A DNA stretch of 5,570 nucleotides from Ktedonobacterales bacterium (GTDB lineage Bacteria > Chloroflexota > Ktedonobacteria > Ktedonobacterales > JADMIN01), in contig JADMIN010000213.1 in the NCBI GenBank assembly GCA_015478575.1, forward strand, positions 1 through 5,570, given 5' to 3'. This document shows, one piece after another, positions 5,449-5,570 of the stretch; the first letter of the stretch is position 1; each line of letters starts with the position of its first letter. The notes under the pieces were generated by a model. The model made no database searches, had not been told where the DNA came from, and worked only from the letters and a program-made list of their open reading frames with translations. The position numbers and the translations under genes were made by a program.

Positions 5449-5466
5449 GATTCTCCGGGGAGAATC
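5449..5466. repeat. Perfect hairpin GATTCTC-CGGG-GAGAATC
   Basis: A 7-bp perfect stem (5449-5455 with 5460-5466) encloses CGGG, extendable to 8 bp with a two-base loop. TCTTCG rather than a T-run follows on the + strand, so it is at best a weak terminator and could equally be an operator. From 5471 to the window end I see nothing identifiable. Confidence 0.4.
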
Positions 5467-5570
5467 TTCGCGGAGTTCGCGTGTCTGGCTTGTGCTCAAT
5501 GGGTTTTGCTGTCACTCGCGAAGCTCAACGGCACAGCTCTCCGCGGTCTTCTCTCTTCCCGGTGAAGCGC

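Larger units (their letters stand above)
5351..5467 (+). pseudogene. C-terminal remnant of a PIN-domain (VapC-like) nuclease, tentative
   Basis: The frame that continues past the glycosyltransferase stop reads LLPDPIITGDRDLRHIAPG and then GLKVPTGIL. This resembles the end of PIN-domain RNases, where the strand (V/I)(I/V)TGDxDL carries the last catalytic Asp and a final strand reads I.IVTP.EFL. PIN proteins act as toxins in type II toxin-antitoxin pairs. Only about 39 residues are recognisable. There is no start codon or ribosome site, the N-terminal two thirds with the other acidic residues are absent, and no antitoxin gene is visible. The frame stays open to the window end, but after about 5467 the protein turns Ser/Arg/Cys-rich and looks non-coding. 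A broken fragment fits best; chance resemblance is possible. Confidence 0.35.

Overview
This is a GC-rich bacterial chromosomal segment that reads as ordinary housekeeping and cell-envelope territory. The best lineage hint is the large glycosyltransferase. Its NPxFFAYGSLPLYLL-like, HFYTVDT and PNTR..WIYDHV..WDDPLP blocks resemble the long GT39/PMT-like proteins I associate with Chloroflexota. That assignment is from recall and is tentative. I see no phage, IS, CRISPR or intact defence system.

Layout: positions 1-169 hold no recognisable gene, only a small hairpin. Positions 170-349 carry tRNA-Ile(GAT) and tRNA-Ala(TGC) in tandem, followed by an intrinsic terminator at 420-446. An extended -10 promoter lies just behind it, and then coaBC (560-1825, +), the bifunctional enzyme making 4'-phosphopantetheine for coenzyme A. 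Convergent to coaBC is a small unidentified four-helix membrane protein (1902-2354, -). A control region of about 430 bp (2355-2785) separates it from the divergent large gene. This region holds promoters for both directions, a dyad and three short tandem repeats. The large gene (2786-5329, +) encodes an 847-residue multi-spanning GT-C glycosyltransferase with a C-terminal extracytoplasmic domain and an acidic tail. The last 240 bp hold what looks like the tail of a PIN-domain gene with no beginning, plus two dyads.

The genes do not form one pathway: each appears to be its own transcription unit. Most of the sharper observations concern details. The decarboxylase half of CoaBC lacks the Asn and Cys used by the E. 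coli enzyme (Glu and Ser instead). The glycosyltransferase start can be moved downstream because a strong promoter overlaps the longest possible start. A degraded PIN-like toxin fragment follows the glycosyltransferase. I did not find convincing evidence of a new multi-gene system here.
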